Assembly (NCBI GenBank): GCA_046756925.1
Contig: JBHHXH010000097.1
Coordinates: 1 to 6,835 of the forward strand
Source of the DNA: JAJDBU01 sp046756925
GTDB taxonomy: Bacteria; Nitrospirota; Nitrospiria; SBBL01; JAADHI01
DNA: 6,835 nt
Reading direction: 5' to 3'
Positions 6,538-6,835 of the stretch are shown here, piece by piece. The position numbers were made by a program, and so were the translations under genes. Each line of letters begins with the position of its first letter. Position 1 is the stretch's first letter. The notes beneath the pieces are model-generated. The model did no database searches. It was not told where the DNA came from and saw nothing but the letters and a program-made list of their open reading frames with translations.

Positions 6538-6540
6538 TCC

Positions 6541-6820
6541 GACGATGTGATTTGACGACCGATTCACTCCTCATCCTGAGGTTAACTGATTATTCCTCAA
6601 GTTTGAATATATCTACTTAATCTTCAAGAACCAATAACTTGAGAATTGATGATAACGAGAAGAAATAAAGACAGACGCTGCCGCTACGATGTTAATACCT
6701 TCTCAAAGCTCGCCTAAACCAATTTTCAAATTTTTCGAAATGACTGGCTTTCACTATATCACGCGTACGAATTAAACTGTATTATTGACTAACGCATAAA
6801 TAATGTCCTATCCTTCTGGC
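6541..6820. other. AT-rich intergenic region with small inverted repeats
   Basis: This is about 280 bases without a supported gene on either strand. CCTCA/TGAGG (6569-6573 and 6577-6581) forms a tight 3-base-loop hairpin. ATTCCTCAAGTT (6592-6603) faces AACTTGAGAAT (6636-6646), which pair with one bulged C around a 32-base gap. Composition is clearly richer in A/T than the operon. It probably carries the control region of the plus-strand gene that starts at the right edge. Confidence 0.5.
6785..6814 (+). promoter_or_regulatory. Candidate promoter for the right-edge gene
   Basis: TTGACT (6785-6790) is followed by an 18-base spacer and TATCCT (6809-6814). The -35 matches at 5 of 6 positions and the -10 at 4 of 6. 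Transcription would start near 6820-6822, leaving a very short leader that barely contains the SD, so an upstream start is also possible. Confidence 0.3.
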
Positions 6821-6831
6821 AGGAGGTGATC
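6821..6831 (+). promoter_or_regulatory. Very strong Shine-Dalgarno sequence
   Basis: AGGAGGTGATC is complementary over 11 bases to the conserved 16S rRNA 3' end (GATCACCTCCT). The AGGAGG core lies 6 bases before the ATG at 6833, which is ideal spacing and strongly supports a gene starting there. Confidence 0.75.
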
Positions 6832-6832
6832 T

Positions 6833-6835
6833 ATG
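6833..6835 (+). CDS. Start codon of a plus-strand gene continuing beyond the window
   Basis: Only the ATG lies in the window, so nothing can be said about the product. The call rests on the near-perfect SD directly upstream. The gene diverges from the transposase relic and the VOC gene. The strength of the SD suggests efficient translation. Confidence 0.65.

Larger units (their letters stand above)
6292..6540 (-). mobile_element. Remnant of an IS200-like/RAYT element
   Basis: The paired 11-base boxes, the promoter-like sequence and the broken transposase N-terminus lie in the order expected for the left part of one such element. The outer limit near 6540 is inferred from the boxes and from the change to AT-rich sequence. 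The inner limit is the loss of homology near 6292. No target duplication or right end is visible. Confidence 0.6.

Noticed and set aside
6668..6690. GACGCTGCCG resembling part of a transposase-based sequencing adapter
   Set aside because: Only 10 bases match, and the flanking adapter bases are absent, so it is most likely chance.

Overview
The window is a bacterial chromosomal segment of moderate GC with AT-rich edges. A compact sugar-phosphate operon on the minus strand dominates it. The Shine-Dalgarno (SD) sites are AGGAG-like and the interpolated genes are of common Gram-negative types. I cannot name the genus. The separate but overlapping transaldolase and glucose-6-phosphate isomerase, which match the two halves of the bifunctional Tal-Pgi family, would suit a proteobacterial, Nitrospirota-like or methylotrophic lineage, but this is inference.

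Layout, reading the minus strand from right to left. At the far right edge, a plus-strand gene begins with its ATG on the last three bases, behind an SD that pairs almost perfectly with the 16S tail. Next is an AT-rich intergenic stretch (about 6540-6820) with small inverted repeats. After it lies the decayed 5' end of an IS200-like/REP-associated tyrosine transposase, with its promoter-like sequence and two upstream 11-bp direct repeats (6292-6537). A small VOC (glyoxalase-fold) protein follows (6252-5863), then about 275 bases without a convincing gene that probably hold the operon promoter.

The operon starts with a 70-codon remnant of a cyclase/kynurenine-formamidase-like gene. Its N- and C-terminal ends are joined in frame and the catalytic middle is missing. 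Its stop overlaps the ATG of transketolase (tkt), which is followed after 17 bases by transaldolase (tal). The isomerase (pgi) overlaps tal by 29 bases in another frame and starts at TTG behind a good SD. A GNAT acetyltransferase of the YjcF/ElaA type follows 40 bases after pgi and runs off the left edge with no stop.

Together tkt and tal carry out the carbon-shuffling reactions of the non-oxidative pentose phosphate pathway, and Pgi links fructose-6-phosphate to glucose-6-phosphate. The acetyltransferase and VOC protein have no evident tie to this pathway. The less ordinary points are the internally deleted cyclase kept in translational coupling with tkt, the split Tal-Pgi arrangement, and the transposase relic. 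I found no CRISPR array, tRNA, rRNA, prophage or defence system.
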